From Pseudarthrobacter sp. C4D7 (lineage in GTDB: Bacteria > Actinomycetota > Actinomycetes > Actinomycetales > Micrococcaceae), in NCBI RefSeq assembly GCF_013359725.1, contig NZ_JABFMW010000008.1, forward strand, positions 82,158 to 146,157: a DNA stretch of 64,000 nucleotides. Direction: 5' to 3'. Made by a program: the position numbers and the translations under genes. The notes under the pieces were generated by a model that worked only from the letters and a program-made list of their open reading frames with translations, made no database searches and was not told where the DNA came from. Positions 50,133 through 60,586 of the stretch are shown here, one piece after another. Every line of letters starts with the position of its first letter. The stretch's first letter is position 1.

Positions 50133-51203
50133 TCAGGCCTCCGGGGTCCCCTGGTGGAACCGAAGGCGCCACCGCCCACCGTCGAGGACCCACAGGGAGC
50201 TGCGGAGGGTCGTGCCGGAGCGCGCAAAGCTTCGGTACGTCAGCAGGACCGCGCTGGTGCCGATGCGCTCCGCTCCCAGGACTTCAATGTCAGTCCGTTC
50301 CCCCGGGTCTTCTTCCAGGGCCATCATCATGGCATCGCGGGTCCACACCCGCCCGGAACTGCCGATTTCCATGAAGTCCGGATGGAGCAGGACGGCCGTC
50401 CGGCCGATGTCCCCCCTCACCAAGGGGCCCAGCAGCTCACGTTCCAGCTCTTCCACCAGCGCTTCGGGCTCGATGGAGCTGCCCTGCTGGGTTGCCTCGG
50501 CCACGTCAAGGGCTTCGTTGTCCAGCTCGCTGAACAGGTCAAGTTCTTCGAAGGCCGCAGAAACAGGGGCAGGAGTCGCACGCGGCTTTCCCCCAGCGTT
50601 GCCCCCGCCGGTCGAAACAACCGGACCACCCGCTGGGGGCGTCCTGCCGACCGGCGCTGCCGGCGGGCTTGCCTGGCCGGCGGCCGGGATGTCCAGCGTG
50701 GCGGGCTGAAGATCACCGGCGGCCGCCGGGTGGTGGCCACCCGGGAAACCCGGGCCGGATCTCGCCGCGACACCTTGCTGGTAGGCGGTGGCTGCCGCCC
50801 TGGCCCGTTCGTCGGCTGCCTCGTTCAAGTCGTGCCCGGCATGGCCCTTGACCCACTCGAAGGTGTAGGTCCTGCCTGCCAGTTCCCTGTCGAGTTCCTT
50901 CAACAGTTCCACGTTCAGGACGGGTTTTCCGTCAGCCTTGCGCCAGCCCTTCCGCTTCCACCCCGGCATCCACTTGGTGATCGAGTTGATCACGTACTGG
51001 CTGTCGCAAAGAATGCGCAGGTCCTCCCCCGGCACGTGCGCGGTAGCGCGCAGCAGGTCAAGCACCGCCATCAGCTCTCCCTGGTTGTTGGTCCCGTGGG
51101 GCCAACCGCCGGCGCGCCAGCAATCGTCGTTCACGTACCAGGCCCAGCCGGCCGGGCCGGGGTTTCCCAAGGCCGAACCATCAGCCGCTGCAGTAATCGT
51201 CAC
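50133..51203 (-). CDS. rnhA: Ribonuclease HI fused to a SnoaL/DUF4440-like domain
   Basis: 356 residues from GTG 51203, with AGGATGG upstream. Residues 1-145 are RNase HI with the acidic active site in ADGSALGNPGPAGW, NNQGELMAVLDLL, ILCDSQYVINSITKWMPGWKRKGW and NEAADERARAAA. A Pro/Gly-rich linker (about 150-220) joins a C-terminal domain (about 240-356) reading ELERELLGPLVRGDIGRTAVLLHPDFMEIGSSGRVWTRDAMM...RLRFHQGTPEA, like SnoaL/NTF2 folds of the DUF4440 kind. The first part removes RNA from hybrids; the role of the second is unknown. Confidence 0.9.
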   Translation of the reverse strand: MTITAAADGSALGNPGPAGWAWYVNDDCWRAGGWPHGTNNQGELMAVLDLLRATAHVPGEDLRILCDSQYVINSITKWMPGWKRKGWRKADGKPVLNVELLKELDRELAGRTYTFEWVKGHAGHDLNEAADERARAAATAYQQGVAARSGPGFPGGHHPAAAGDLQPATLDIPAAGQASPPAAPVGRTPPAGGPVVSTGGGNAGGKPRATPAPVSAAFEELDLFSELDNEALDVAEATQQGSSIEPEALVEELERELLGPLVRGDIGRTAVLLHPDFMEIGSSGRVWTRDAMMMALEEDPGERTDIEVLGAERIGTSAVLLTYRSFARSGTTLRSSLWVLDGGRWRLRFHQGTPEA

Positions 51204-51253
51204 CGGTCCATCCTGCCAGAAGCGACCGACAGCAGCCTGGCGACCATCCGGGA

Positions 51254-51329
51254 AAACGTTTACCGAAAGTTCTTGACGAAGTCGCCGCGGACGCGAAACA
51301 ATCACAGCATCACTCGAGAAAACGGTTTC
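51254..51329 (+). promoter_or_regulatory. Promoter flanked by two LacI-type operators
   Basis: AAACGTTT (51254-51261, within GAAAACGTTTACC) and GAAAACGGTTTC (51318-51329) are typical LacI/GalR-family palindromes. Between them lie TTGACG (51273-51278) and AACAAT (51297-51302), with an 18-bp spacer. Two sites on both sides of a promoter allow looping repression. The regulator gene is not in the window. Confidence 0.7.
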
Positions 51330-51394
51330 TTGGATGCTGGACGGCCCGGTTGCATCGCCGCCGCCCCATCCGTAGGCCCCCGAAAGGAACATCA

Positions 51395-52705
51395 ATGACG
51401 ATTCCAGTCGTAAGCCGGCGCAGGTTCCAGCTTGGCGCTGCGGCGCTGGCCCTGTCCATCCTGGCGACGGGTTGCGGAGCCCCGGGCGGATCAGGCGACA
51501 ACGGCCAGGTGACGCTGCGGTTCGCGTGGTGGGGCAACGAATACCTCAACGGACAGACGGACAAGGTCATCGCAGCGTTTGAGGCGTCCCACCCGAACAT
51601 CAAGATCAAGACCGAGCCCGGCGAATGGGCCGGTTACTGGGACAAACTGGCAACCAAGACCGCGGCCAATGATGCACCCGACGTCATCCAGATGGACCAG
51701 AAGTACATCGCGGAATACGGCGGACGCGGCGCCCTCCTGGACCTCTCCAAGCAAAGCGGCCTGGACACCTCAAAGCTGGATAAGGAAGCACTGGCCTCCG
51801 GACAGTACGACAATGCACAGTACGGGCTGAGCACGGGCCAAAATGCCTATGTCATCATGGCCAACACGAAGGTGTTCGAAGCGGCAGGAGTCCCCGTCCC
51901 TGACGACACGACGTGGACGTGGAAGGACTTCATGGATACCGCGGCGAAGATCAGCGCCGCCGGTGATGGCAAGACCTACGGAGCCGCCTACGGCAGCAAC
52001 GAGGCCGACCTGATTATCTGGTTGCGCCAGCACGGCGAAAACCTGTACTCCAGCGACGGCAAGCTGGACTTCGAGACGGCGACCGCCGCCTCCTTCTGGG
52101 AGCGGCTCAAGGAGCAGCGGGACTCCAAGGCCAGCCCTCCGGCCACGGTGGCCACGGAGGACGGCGGGGCCGGCCTGGAAGAGAGCCTCTTCGGGACAAA
52201 CCGGGTGGGCATGGCATGGTGGTGGACCAACCAGCTTGGTTCGCTCGAAGCCACTACCGGCAGCAACATCAAGATGCTCCGGGCTCCGAGCGTGGACGGG
52301 TCCTCGGCCAACAACGGCATGTACTACAAGCCCACCATGTTCTGGTCCGCCTCCTCCCGGTCAAAGCATCCCCAGCAGGCGGCGGAATTCATCAATTACC
52401 TGACCAACAGCCCGGAGGCAGGCGCCATCCTGATGACGGACAGGGGCGTGCCCACCAACAGCGAGATCGTTGCTGACATTACGCCGTCACTGAAGCCTGC
52501 CGACACCACCGTGGTCGGGTTCCTGAAGGATGTTGCGGCCGATATCAAGGATGCGCCGCCGGTGCCTCCTGTCGGTGCCGGCAGCGTCCAGAACGTCATC
52601 AAGCGCTACACCGATGAAGTGCTGTACGACCGGCTGAGTCCGCAGGCCGCGGCGGAGGCCTTCAAGAAGGAAGTCCAGGGGATGCTGGACTCAGCCAGGA
52701 AGTAG
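51395..52705 (+). CDS. Sugar ABC transporter substrate-binding lipoprotein (orphan)
   Basis: 436 residues from ATG 51395 with AAAGGAAC upstream. Signal peptide with lipobox LATGC, then an extracellular solute-binding family 1 fold: VTLRFAWWGNEYLNGQTDKVIAAFEASHPNIKIKTEPGEW, DVIQMDQKYIAEYGGRGALLDLS, and EAGAILMTDRGVPTNSEI. It would capture a sugar or oligosaccharide. Permease genes are absent: a terminator follows 28 bp after the stop. It probably uses permeases encoded elsewhere, under LacI control. Confidence 0.92.
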   Translation: MTIPVVSRRRFQLGAAALALSILATGCGAPGGSGDNGQVTLRFAWWGNEYLNGQTDKVIAAFEASHPNIKIKTEPGEWAGYWDKLATKTAANDAPDVIQMDQKYIAEYGGRGALLDLSKQSGLDTSKLDKEALASGQYDNAQYGLSTGQNAYVIMANTKVFEAAGVPVPDDTTWTWKDFMDTAAKISAAGDGKTYGAAYGSNEADLIIWLRQHGENLYSSDGKLDFETATAASFWERLKEQRDSKASPPATVATEDGGAGLEESLFGTNRVGMAWWWTNQLGSLEATTGSNIKMLRAPSVDGSSANNGMYYKPTMFWSASSRSKHPQQAAEFINYLTNSPEAGAILMTDRGVPTNSEIVADITPSLKPADTTVVGFLKDVAADIKDAPPVPPVGAGSVQNVIKRYTDEVLYDRLSPQAAAEAFKKEVQGMLDSARK

Positions 52706-52732
52706 GCCGCCCCAAGGCCTCTTGCTTAAGAC

Positions 52733-52768
52733 AAAAGTGCGGCCCCCTCCGGAGGGGGCCGCACTTTT
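52733..52768. terminator. Bidirectional terminator between the binding-protein gene and groEL
   Basis: AAAAGTGCGGCCCCCTCC and its exact complement form a 36-bp perfect palindrome, ending in TTTTGTTGTT on the plus strand and AAAA/TTTT symmetric for the minus strand. It serves both convergent genes. Confidence 0.9.
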
Positions 52769-52799
52769 GTTGTTGGCGGGCTGGTCCCGGCCGGGAGGC

Positions 52800-54542
<1,743 letters not shown>

Positions 54543-54613
54543 TCACTGAAGTGAGGTGTTTCTTTCGCTCATCGTCCGGCGCCGTGCGCCGCCGGCCGGA
54601 AGCAGGCGGTGCT

Positions 54614-54675
54614 TTAGCAGTCGGTACGTCAGAGTGCTAACTCAATAATTAGCACTCCCCAGGTGAGAGTGCAAG
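54614..54675. promoter_or_regulatory. Two tandem CIRCE elements with the groEL promoter
   Basis: CIRCE 1: TTAGCAGTC (54614-54622), 9 nt, GAGTGCTAA (54632-54640), one mismatch. CIRCE 2: TTAGCACTC (54649-54657), 9 nt, GAGTGCAAG (54667-54675), degenerate right arm. On the minus strand TTGCAC (54674-54669) and TAATTA (54651-54646) with 17 bp between form the promoter inside CIRCE 2; the start falls near 54639 in CIRCE 1. HrcA binding therefore blocks initiation directly. The rest of this 291-bp gap shows nothing else. Confidence 0.92.
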
Positions 54676-54725
54676 CGAAAAGACGCTCCACGCCCGCCTC
54701 GGGCCGGCGGCTTCGCCCAGGGCGA

Positions 54726-55994
54726 TCAGCCGGAGTGCCCGGCCGACTCACGGCCCGACAAAGTGGGGTTGTTGTCTGCTCCGAAGGTGTACACGGAGAA
54801 GACGGCCGTGGTGATGTCCCCGTTGGAATCGAAGGCAACCGGGCCCGATTCGCCGTCGTAGTTGATGTCCGGTCCGCCGGCAAGGCCGCCCAGGCACTCC
54901 CGGTAGCTCAGGCATGGGGCAGCCGGCACCCCGGTTCCGGCATCCATGGCCCCGCCTGAGACGGCTATCAGGTTGGCGGCAATCGAGCGCCCGGCATCAT
55001 CCTGGGCACGGGCCGCAGCAAGGGCCGCCAGCGTGACGGCATCGTACGTTTCAGCAGCGTACGAGACGTCTTTGAGGGCCGGGTCCACAGCCAGCAGTTT
55101 CGCCTGGAAAGCGGCGCTGGGCAGCTGCCCGGGGACGACGCCGCGGGCACCCTCCAGGGCCCGGGCCGGGAGCCCGGACCCGTACCGGGCGAAGGCACCG
55201 TCGCTGAAGATCAGGCGTGAACCAGTGAGGCCGGCACCGCTGAGCTCGGCAACGGCTCCGCGCGCGCCGTCGCGGGCAACCAGGACGACGGCGTCCGGCG
55301 TGGCCTTGGACACCGCGCGCACGGCGTCCGCGGGAGCACCGTCCTTGAAGCCCGCTCCGGGCAGGACGGTGAGTCCGGACGACTTGGCGGCGTCGGTGAC
55401 GGCGGCCGACAGCTCCTTGCCGTAGGCACCTTCCTGGTACAGCACGCTGATGGTGGCAGCGCCCGCATCTTTGGCCAGCTTCGCCAGGACGGGGCCCTGC
55501 GCGACATCGGCAGCGGCGGTGCGGAAATAGTAGCCCCCGTTGGGCGCCCCGGAGAGGCCTGCAGCGGTGTTGGCCGGCGAGATAAGCGGTATGCGCGCCT
55601 GGGACAGGATGTCCACCGCGGCAGCCGCATGGCTGGAATCGGTGGGTCCCACCACGACGTCCGCTTTGGCGGCTGCCAGGTCCCTGGCCTGGGCTGCAGT
55701 GTCCTGGTCCGGGTGCACCGGGAGGAACTCCACCGGCCGGCCCTTGTGGCCGCCGGCGGCGTTGATGTCCTGGACAGCCAGTTTGGTGGCAGCCTGCTGG
55801 GGTGCGTTCAGGAACGCATTGTCCCCGGTGCTATCCAGGATCAGGCCCACCCTCAGCACACCGTCGCCGGAGGCCTCAGCCGGCTCCACCCGGGCGTTGC
55901 CGCCCGTTCCGGCGCATGCCGTCAGGGAGAGGACAGCTCCCACGGACACGGCGAGCGCTGCGAGGACCGGGGTTCCCGGCCGAAGAGCAGACAT
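54726..55994 (-). CDS. Branched-chain-amino-acid-type ABC substrate-binding lipoprotein
   Basis: 422 residues from ATG 55994; a GTG at 55997 is also possible. Lipobox LTACAG follows a signal peptide. The Leu/Ile/Val-binding (Peripla_BP_6) fold shows in LRVGLILDSTGDNAFLNAPQQAATKLAVQDINAAGG, VVVGPTDSSHAAAAVDILSQARIPLISPANTAAGLS and YDGESGPVAFDSNGDITTAVFSVYTF. The ligand is unknown and no permeases follow. The ATG shares a base with the cspA stop (TGATG), so it is translated with cspA. Confidence 0.9.
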   Translation of the reverse strand: MSALRPGTPVLAALAVSVGAVLSLTACAGTGGNARVEPAEASGDGVLRVGLILDSTGDNAFLNAPQQAATKLAVQDINAAGGHKGRPVEFLPVHPDQDTAAQARDLAAAKADVVVGPTDSSHAAAAVDILSQARIPLISPANTAAGLSGAPNGGYYFRTAAADVAQGPVLAKLAKDAGAATISVLYQEGAYGKELSAAVTDAAKSSGLTVLPGAGFKDGAPADAVRAVSKATPDAVVLVARDGARGAVAELSGAGLTGSRLIFSDGAFARYGSGLPARALEGARGVVPGQLPSAAFQAKLLAVDPALKDVSYAAETYDAVTLAALAAARAQDDAGRSIAANLIAVSGGAMDAGTGVPAAPCLSYRECLGGLAGGPDINYDGESGPVAFDSNGDITTAVFSVYTFGADNNPTLSGRESAGHSG

Positions 55995-56200
55995 CACGGC
56001 GCGGGCCGGACGTTTTCCGCCTGGGGCCCCTTTTCACCCTCGCCCACGTCAAGTTGGACGCGCTGGCCCTCGGCCAGGGCACGGTACCCCTCCACCTGGA
56101 TGGCGGACCAGTGGACAAAGACGTCGTCCCCGGAGCCGTCAACGGTGATGAAGCCATAGCCCTTTTCGGCATTGAACCATTTGACGGTTCCCAGTGCCAT
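55994..56200 (-). CDS. Cold-shock protein (CspA family)
   Basis: 68 residues from ATG 56200: [34 protein letters not shown] carries RNP1 (KGYGFI) and RNP2 (DVFVHW). The domain is complete and the length is standard. It binds single-stranded nucleic acid. It lies 64 bp after the LytR_C gene and is coupled to the binding-protein gene. It is much closer to classical CspA than the longer protein at 40637-41020. Confidence 0.95.
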   Translation of the reverse strand: MALGTVKWFNAEKGYGFITVDGSGDDVFVHWSAIQVEGYRALAEGQRVQLDVGEGEKGPQAENVRPAP

Positions 56201-56264
56201 GATGAACAACTCTTTTCCGTTGGGGCCAGGATGAGACCGGACCGGCGTGAGTGGTGGTGTGGGC

Positions 56265-56906
56265 CTACCGGTAGCCCGGGCCCAGGACCACAACCAGCGG
56301 GGCCTGAAATTCGGGGCTGTCCACCACGCTGGAAATGTTCAGCAGTGCGGCGAGTTCCTGGGCGTTTGCCAGCTGCTGCGGACCGGCATAGAAGATCACG
56401 GACGACTTCTGCGGCGCGCCGGACCAGTTACCCACCTGGCCCAGCCGCCAGCCGTCGCCCTGGACAGTTCCGCCCACCCGGCCGGCCAATCCGGCGGTGC
56501 CGGCGGCGTTATAGACGGCCACGGCCTGGGTCCGGTCGACGGCGGGCGGCTGGGTGGGAGATGCTGCGGACTCCGGAAGGGGCCCGGTGCTTTGGGTGGC
56601 CTCGGAGGACGTTTCAGGCGCCGGGGACCCAACGGGCGCTGATGCGGACGGCGCAGCCGAGGGGGTGGTTCCGGTAGCCGCCAGCGGAGCTGCCTCCACG
56701 CTGGCCGATGCCTGGCTGGCGGTGGCGTTGAAGCCAAGCTTGGGAAGGATCAGGAAGGACACCAGCCCAATGGCAAGGGCCGCCACCCCTACAGCCAGGA
56801 TGGGCCACAGCCGAACGCGGGACGGGGCCGACGCCGCCCGGTGGACACCTTGTCGCGACGCAGCCTCCGGGACTTTGTCGAATTCATCGCGGGCGTATCT
56901 GGTCAT
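56265..56906 (-). CDS. Membrane-anchored protein with LytR C-terminal domain
   Basis: 213 residues. One membrane helix at about 35-55 ([22 protein letters not shown]), a Ser/Pro/Ala-rich outer linker, and a LytR_C domain at about 125-213 ([36 protein letters not shown]...[12 protein letters not shown]). It lacks the LCP phosphotransferase domain, so it may bind the wall or assist LCP enzymes. It belongs to the DUF3263-LytR_C-cspA unit. Confidence 0.9.
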   Translation of the reverse strand: MTRYARDEFDKVPEAASRQGVHRAASAPSRVRLWPILAVGVAALAIGLVSFLILPKLGFNATASQASASVEAAPLAATGTTPSAAPSASAPVGSPAPETSSEATQSTGPLPESAASPTQPPAVDRTQAVAVYNAAGTAGLAGRVGGTVQGDGWRLGQVGNWSGAPQKSSVIFYAGPQQLANAQELAALLNISSVVDSPEFQAPLVVVLGPGYR

Positions 56907-56957
56907 GGTGGAAGGACATCCTTGTTCAGTGCGGCTGTTGTCCCGGCGAGGGTCGTC

Positions 56958-57287
56958 TTAAGCGTCGGATCCCAGGCGACGGGCAGTGCGTGCCCGGTGG
57001 CGCGACGTACGTAGTCTACGCAATCTCTTGACCAGCATGGGATCGTGGGCCAACGCATCCTCGCGGTCGATCAACGCATTGAGGAGCTGGTAGTAGTGGG
57101 TGGCGGAGAGATCGAACAGCTCCCGGATGGCCTGTTCCTTGGCCCCGGCGTACTTCCACCATTGCCGCTCCAGGGCCAGCATTTGTTGTTCGCGCTCGGA
57201 CAGGGAGGACTCGCGAAGGACGAAATCCGCCAGGAGGGACTTCCCTGGATCCTGCTCCGGCAGGTGTTCCCGGGCCGGTTCCGCCAC
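56958..57287 (-). CDS. DUF3263 protein
   Basis: 109 residues with LSEREQQMLALERQWWKYAGAKEQAIRELFDLSATHYYQLLNALIDREDALAHDPMLVKRLRRLR, the DUF3263 core with an HTH-like look, and a basic tail. It is a conserved actinobacterial gene of unknown role. It is the first gene of the unit that runs into LytR_C and cspA and diverges from ung. Confidence 0.9.
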   Translation of the reverse strand: MAEPAREHLPEQDPGKSLLADFVLRESSLSEREQQMLALERQWWKYAGAKEQAIRELFDLSATHYYQLLNALIDREDALAHDPMLVKRLRRLRTSRHRARTARRLGSDA

Positions 57288-57420
57288 GGCGCACTCCTTC
57301 GCTGGTAAAGGTCAATGTCTCCTTCCCATGGTAACCGTCGAATAACAAGGGTGTCATTTGCCGCACCCGCCCGGGGCTGTTCCCGGCCCGGCCCGGCGCC
57401 GTCCCTGCGACAATGGAACG

Positions 57421-58191
57421 ATGGTTGAATCGGATGCCCTCTTCGAGCTTCAGCAGGACCCGGCGGACACCGCCACCTTCGCCGGCCTCGCCCGGTTGCC
57501 GCTCCCGGAGCTCATGGCTCCGGACTGGGCCGCGGCCCTCCAGGGTGTGGAAGCCCAGCTCCGGAAGGTCCTTGGCTTCCTGGCAGCCGAAGAGGCCCAA
57601 GGGCACCAGCTCCTGCCGTCGCCGTCGAACGTCCTGCGCACTTTCCGTCAGCCCCTCGCGGACGTGAGGGTCCTCATCGTGGGGCAGGACCCGTACCCTA
57701 CGCCGGGACACGCCGTCGGCCTGTCCTTTTCGGTTGATCCGCATGTCCGGCCCCTCCCCCGAAGCCTGGTCAACATTTACCGGGAGCTGGAATCGGACCT
57801 TGGCGTCCCCCCGCGTGTCCATGGCGATCTCTCGGCGTGGACGGAGCAGGGCGTGCTGCTGCTGAACCGGGTGCTCACCGTAAGGGCAGGTGCGGCAGGC
57901 TCGCACCGCGGCAAGGGCTGGGAGGAGATTACGACGGCGGCAGTCACCGCGCTGGCCTCCCGCACGGCCCCGGACGGGAGCAGGACGCCGCTGGTGGCAG
58001 TGTTGTGGGGCAAGGAGGCCGAGGGGGTCCGGGCGCTCCTGGACGGCGCCCCCGCCGTCACCAGCCCGCACCCCAGCCCGCTGTCCGCATCCCGTGGATT
58101 CTTTGGCTCCCGGCCGTTCAGCCGCGCGAACCAGCTGCTGCGGGAACAAGGCGCCCCGGACGTAACCTGGGAACTCCCGCCGCTGCCCTAG
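57421..58191 (+). CDS. ung: Uracil-DNA glycosylase, family 1
   Basis: 256 residues from ATG 57421. Motifs: water-activating Asp in [19 protein letters not shown] (about 88) and the DNA-minor-groove loop [18 protein letters not shown] near the C-terminus, with LLLNRVLTV in the middle. It removes uracil from DNA. GACAAT lies 6 nt before the ATG, so the mRNA is probably leaderless. The siderophore-interacting gene follows after 13 bp. Confidence 0.95.
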   Translation: MVESDALFELQQDPADTATFAGLARLPLPELMAPDWAAALQGVEAQLRKVLGFLAAEEAQGHQLLPSPSNVLRTFRQPLADVRVLIVGQDPYPTPGHAVGLSFSVDPHVRPLPRSLVNIYRELESDLGVPPRVHGDLSAWTEQGVLLLNRVLTVRAGAAGSHRGKGWEEITTAAVTALASRTAPDGSRTPLVAVLWGKEAEGVRALLDGAPAVTSPHPSPLSASRGFFGSRPFSRANQLLREQGAPDVTWELPPLP

Positions 58192-58192
58192 C

Positions 58193-58204
58193 TAGGCTTG
58201 CCTT
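58193..58204 (+). promoter_or_regulatory. -10 box with an iron-box-like core before the SIP gene
   Basis: TAGGCT (58193-58198) is a good -10 box 6 nt before the ATG (leaderless). It overlaps AGGCTTGCCT, a palindrome resembling the centre of a DtxR/IdeR box; about 10 of 19 consensus positions match by my count, so this is weak evidence. Confidence 0.4.
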
Positions 58205-59044
58205 ATGAGCACCGTCCCCGCCGCCACCAGCGCAACCAGGAACAGCCGCCCGCAGGTCAATCTCACCGTGCTGCGGAAGGAGCAGCTGTCCCCGCACATG
58301 GTCCGGATCGTGGCCGGCGGAGAAGGCTTCGGCGACTTCGCCAATAACGGGTTCGTGGACCGCTACGTGAAGATCGTCTTCCCCCAGCCCGGCGTCGAGT
58401 ACCCGTCCCCGCTTGACCTTTGGAAGGTCCGGGAGACTATGCCGCGGGAACAGTGGCCCTTTACCCGCACCTACACGCTGCGCTGGGTGGATCCCGAAGC
58501 CCGGGAGCTGGCCATCGACTTCGTGGTCCACGGGGACGAAGGGCTTGCCGGTCCCTGGGCGGCCAATGCCCGGCCGGGCGAGACGCTGACCTTCACCGGC
58601 CCCGGCGGCGCCTACAACCCCAACCCCGAGGCCGACTGGTACCTCTTTGCCGGGGACGAGGCGGCCCTGCCCGCCATCGCCGCCTGCATCGAGTCACTGC
58701 CGGCAGGGGCCACCGGCCTGGCCTTCCTGGAGGTCGGGACAGAGGAAGACATCCAGCCCCTTGCCGCACCCACGGGACTGCGCATCACCTGGTTGCCCCG
58801 CAACGGCGCTCCGGCCGGGTCCAGCGACCTGCTGGCCAATGCCGTGGCTGACGCGGAGTGGCCAGGCGGAACGGTGGACGTCTTTGCGCACGGCGAACGC
58901 GGCTACATGAAGGCCCTGCGGGAGGTCCTGTTCAAGCAGCGCGGCCTGGAGCGCCGGCAGGTCTCACTCTCCGGGTACTGGGCGCAGGGCCGCGTGGAGG
59001 ACGTGTTCCAGGCCGAGAAAAAGCTCCCGGTGGGCCAAATCTAG
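58205..59044 (+). CDS. Siderophore-interacting protein (NAD(P)H-dependent ferric siderophore reductase)
   Basis: 279 residues. FAD-binding domain at about 20-145 with PFTRTYTLRWVDPEARELAIDFVVHGDEGLAGPWAANARPG, then the SIP NAD(P)H domain at about 150-275 with WYLFAGDEAALPAIAACIESLP and YWAQGRVEDVFQAEK. It reduces ferric siderophores to release iron in the cytosol. No siderophore biosynthesis or uptake genes are adjacent. IdeR, its likely regulator, is encoded at 37851-38552. Confidence 0.93.
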   Translation: MSTVPAATSATRNSRPQVNLTVLRKEQLSPHMVRIVAGGEGFGDFANNGFVDRYVKIVFPQPGVEYPSPLDLWKVRETMPREQWPFTRTYTLRWVDPEARELAIDFVVHGDEGLAGPWAANARPGETLTFTGPGGAYNPNPEADWYLFAGDEAALPAIAACIESLPAGATGLAFLEVGTEEDIQPLAAPTGLRITWLPRNGAPAGSSDLLANAVADAEWPGGTVDVFAHGERGYMKALREVLFKQRGLERRQVSLSGYWAQGRVEDVFQAEKKLPVGQI

Positions 59045-59064
59045 CCCACCACCGGCGGCCAGGC

Positions 59065-60552
59065 TTACCGGCGGCGTGCCCGGCGCCGCTCGTTGCTGGC
59101 AAGGCTGCGGGTCAGCGGACGGGCCAGCACGTCGCCCAGGACAATCCCGCCGGCTGTCCCCAGCACGATGGCTCCGGCGCTGAGCATCCCGCCGGCACCG
59201 GCCAGGATCTCGGACTCCTCGACGGTGAGCACATACATGGACCGGAAGATCGTCAGGCCAGGCAGCAGGATCAGTGCCGCGGGGACAGCCACCACCAGCT
59301 GCGGCGCACCCATGCGCAGGGCCACCACGCGTGCCAGCAGGCCAATGACGACGGCGGCCATGGCCGGGGAGAACCGGTCACCGATTCCCAGCAGGCCGCA
59401 GCCGAGCAGCACCAGGTAGCCGGCCACACCAACGGCTGCCGTGGGCAGCAGGAGCTTCCATGTGGTCTGTTCGGTGATGCCGATGGCCATCACCGCGGCG
59501 GCCACGAAAAGGACCAGGACCCAGAGGTCATAGGCGGGCGGGAAGGTCTGCGTGACGTCGATGCGCTGCAGCCCGGTCAGTTCCCCCACCACGAAAGCGA
59601 CGGCGATTCCGGCCACGATGGCGCCGAACGTCAGGAGGGTGGAGAGGAACCGCCCCGCGGCCGTCACCGGGAAGCCGTTGATGGCGTCCTGCACGGAAGA
59701 CACCAGGCGCCCGGTGGGAAGGAGCAGCAGGATACCGCCCACCACCACGATGGACGGCGATGCGGTGAGCTTCAGCTGCCAGAGCAGCAGCGCCAGGATG
59801 GTCACCACGAAGGAGCAGCTGGCGGTAATGAAGAAGTCGGGCACGCGCCAGCGTCCCAGCTGCCGGGCCAGCAGGCTGATGCCGATGTTGGCCACGAAAG
59901 CGATCGCCGATGACACCGGTCCACCGCCCAGCACGCCCACGAAGACCGCGGCGAAGATGCCGAATGCCACGGTGACCATCCACCGCGGGTACGGCTTGGG
60001 GCTGGTGATGGCTTCATTGAGCCTGCGGATCGCTTCGTCACGGCCCACGCCGCCGGCAACGATGTCGGTGACCAGCTGGTGCACCGTTGCCAGGCCGGCG
60101 TAGTTGTTGGTCCAGGACCGCACCACGCGCAGCAGCGCGATGGGGGTCTGGTCCTTGGGCGCGTAGTTGATGCCCACGGACTGGTTGGTGATGTCCACCT
60201 CGATGTTCTTCAAACCCAGTGCCGCGGTGACGGCGATGATGCTGGTTTCAACTTCCAGGGCACCGGCGCCGTAGCGGAACATCGTCTCGGCCAGGTGCAG
60301 CGCAAAGTCGAGGGTTTTGCGGGCGGACGTGTCCACGCCGCCCACCTGGATGGTGGGGTTGGCGTAGGGGCTGCCGGCGAGCCGGTCCACAATGCTCAGC
60401 GGAGCCGTGGGAGGACTCTCGCCCTGTACCAGGCGGCGCAGCATCCTTTTCGCGGCAGCGTCCTGCCGCAGCTGCGCAGGGGTCAGCGGTTCGGTCTTGG
60501 GCAGGCCGTCAGTTGCCGGCCTGGACCCTGGCCGTTCGGGCCGGTTGGTCAT
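59065..60552 (-). CDS. ThrE-type threonine/serine exporter family protein
   Basis: 495 residues. The N-terminal cytoplasmic domain (about 60-210) with FALHLAETMFRYGAGALEVETSIIAVTAALGLKNIEVDITNQSVGINY and the DEAIRRLNEAITSPKPYPRW stretch is the ThrE domain. About ten membrane helices follow, ending in GGMLSAGAIVLGTAGGIVLGDVLARPL. Known members export threonine and serine. It is convergent with the SIP gene, 20 bp apart. Confidence 0.9.
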   Translation of the reverse strand: MTNRPERPGSRPATDGLPKTEPLTPAQLRQDAAAKRMLRRLVQGESPPTAPLSIVDRLAGSPYANPTIQVGGVDTSARKTLDFALHLAETMFRYGAGALEVETSIIAVTAALGLKNIEVDITNQSVGINYAPKDQTPIALLRVVRSWTNNYAGLATVHQLVTDIVAGGVGRDEAIRRLNEAITSPKPYPRWMVTVAFGIFAAVFVGVLGGGPVSSAIAFVANIGISLLARQLGRWRVPDFFITASCSFVVTILALLLWQLKLTASPSIVVVGGILLLLPTGRLVSSVQDAINGFPVTAAGRFLSTLLTFGAIVAGIAVAFVVGELTGLQRIDVTQTFPPAYDLWVLVLFVAAAVMAIGITEQTTWKLLLPTAAVGVAGYLVLLGCGLLGIGDRFSPAMAAVVIGLLARVVALRMGAPQLVVAVPAALILLPGLTIFRSMYVLTVEESEILAGAGGMLSAGAIVLGTAGGIVLGDVLARPLTRSLASNERRRARRR

Positions 60553-60586
60553 GCCCGTTTCCTCCCTGTGCGCGGTTGCTGGACTG

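Noticed and set aside
54632..54657. Outward-facing repeat GAGTGCTAA ... TTAGCACTC
   Set aside because: It looks like a palindrome, but it is the right half of one CIRCE and the left half of the next, not a separate element.
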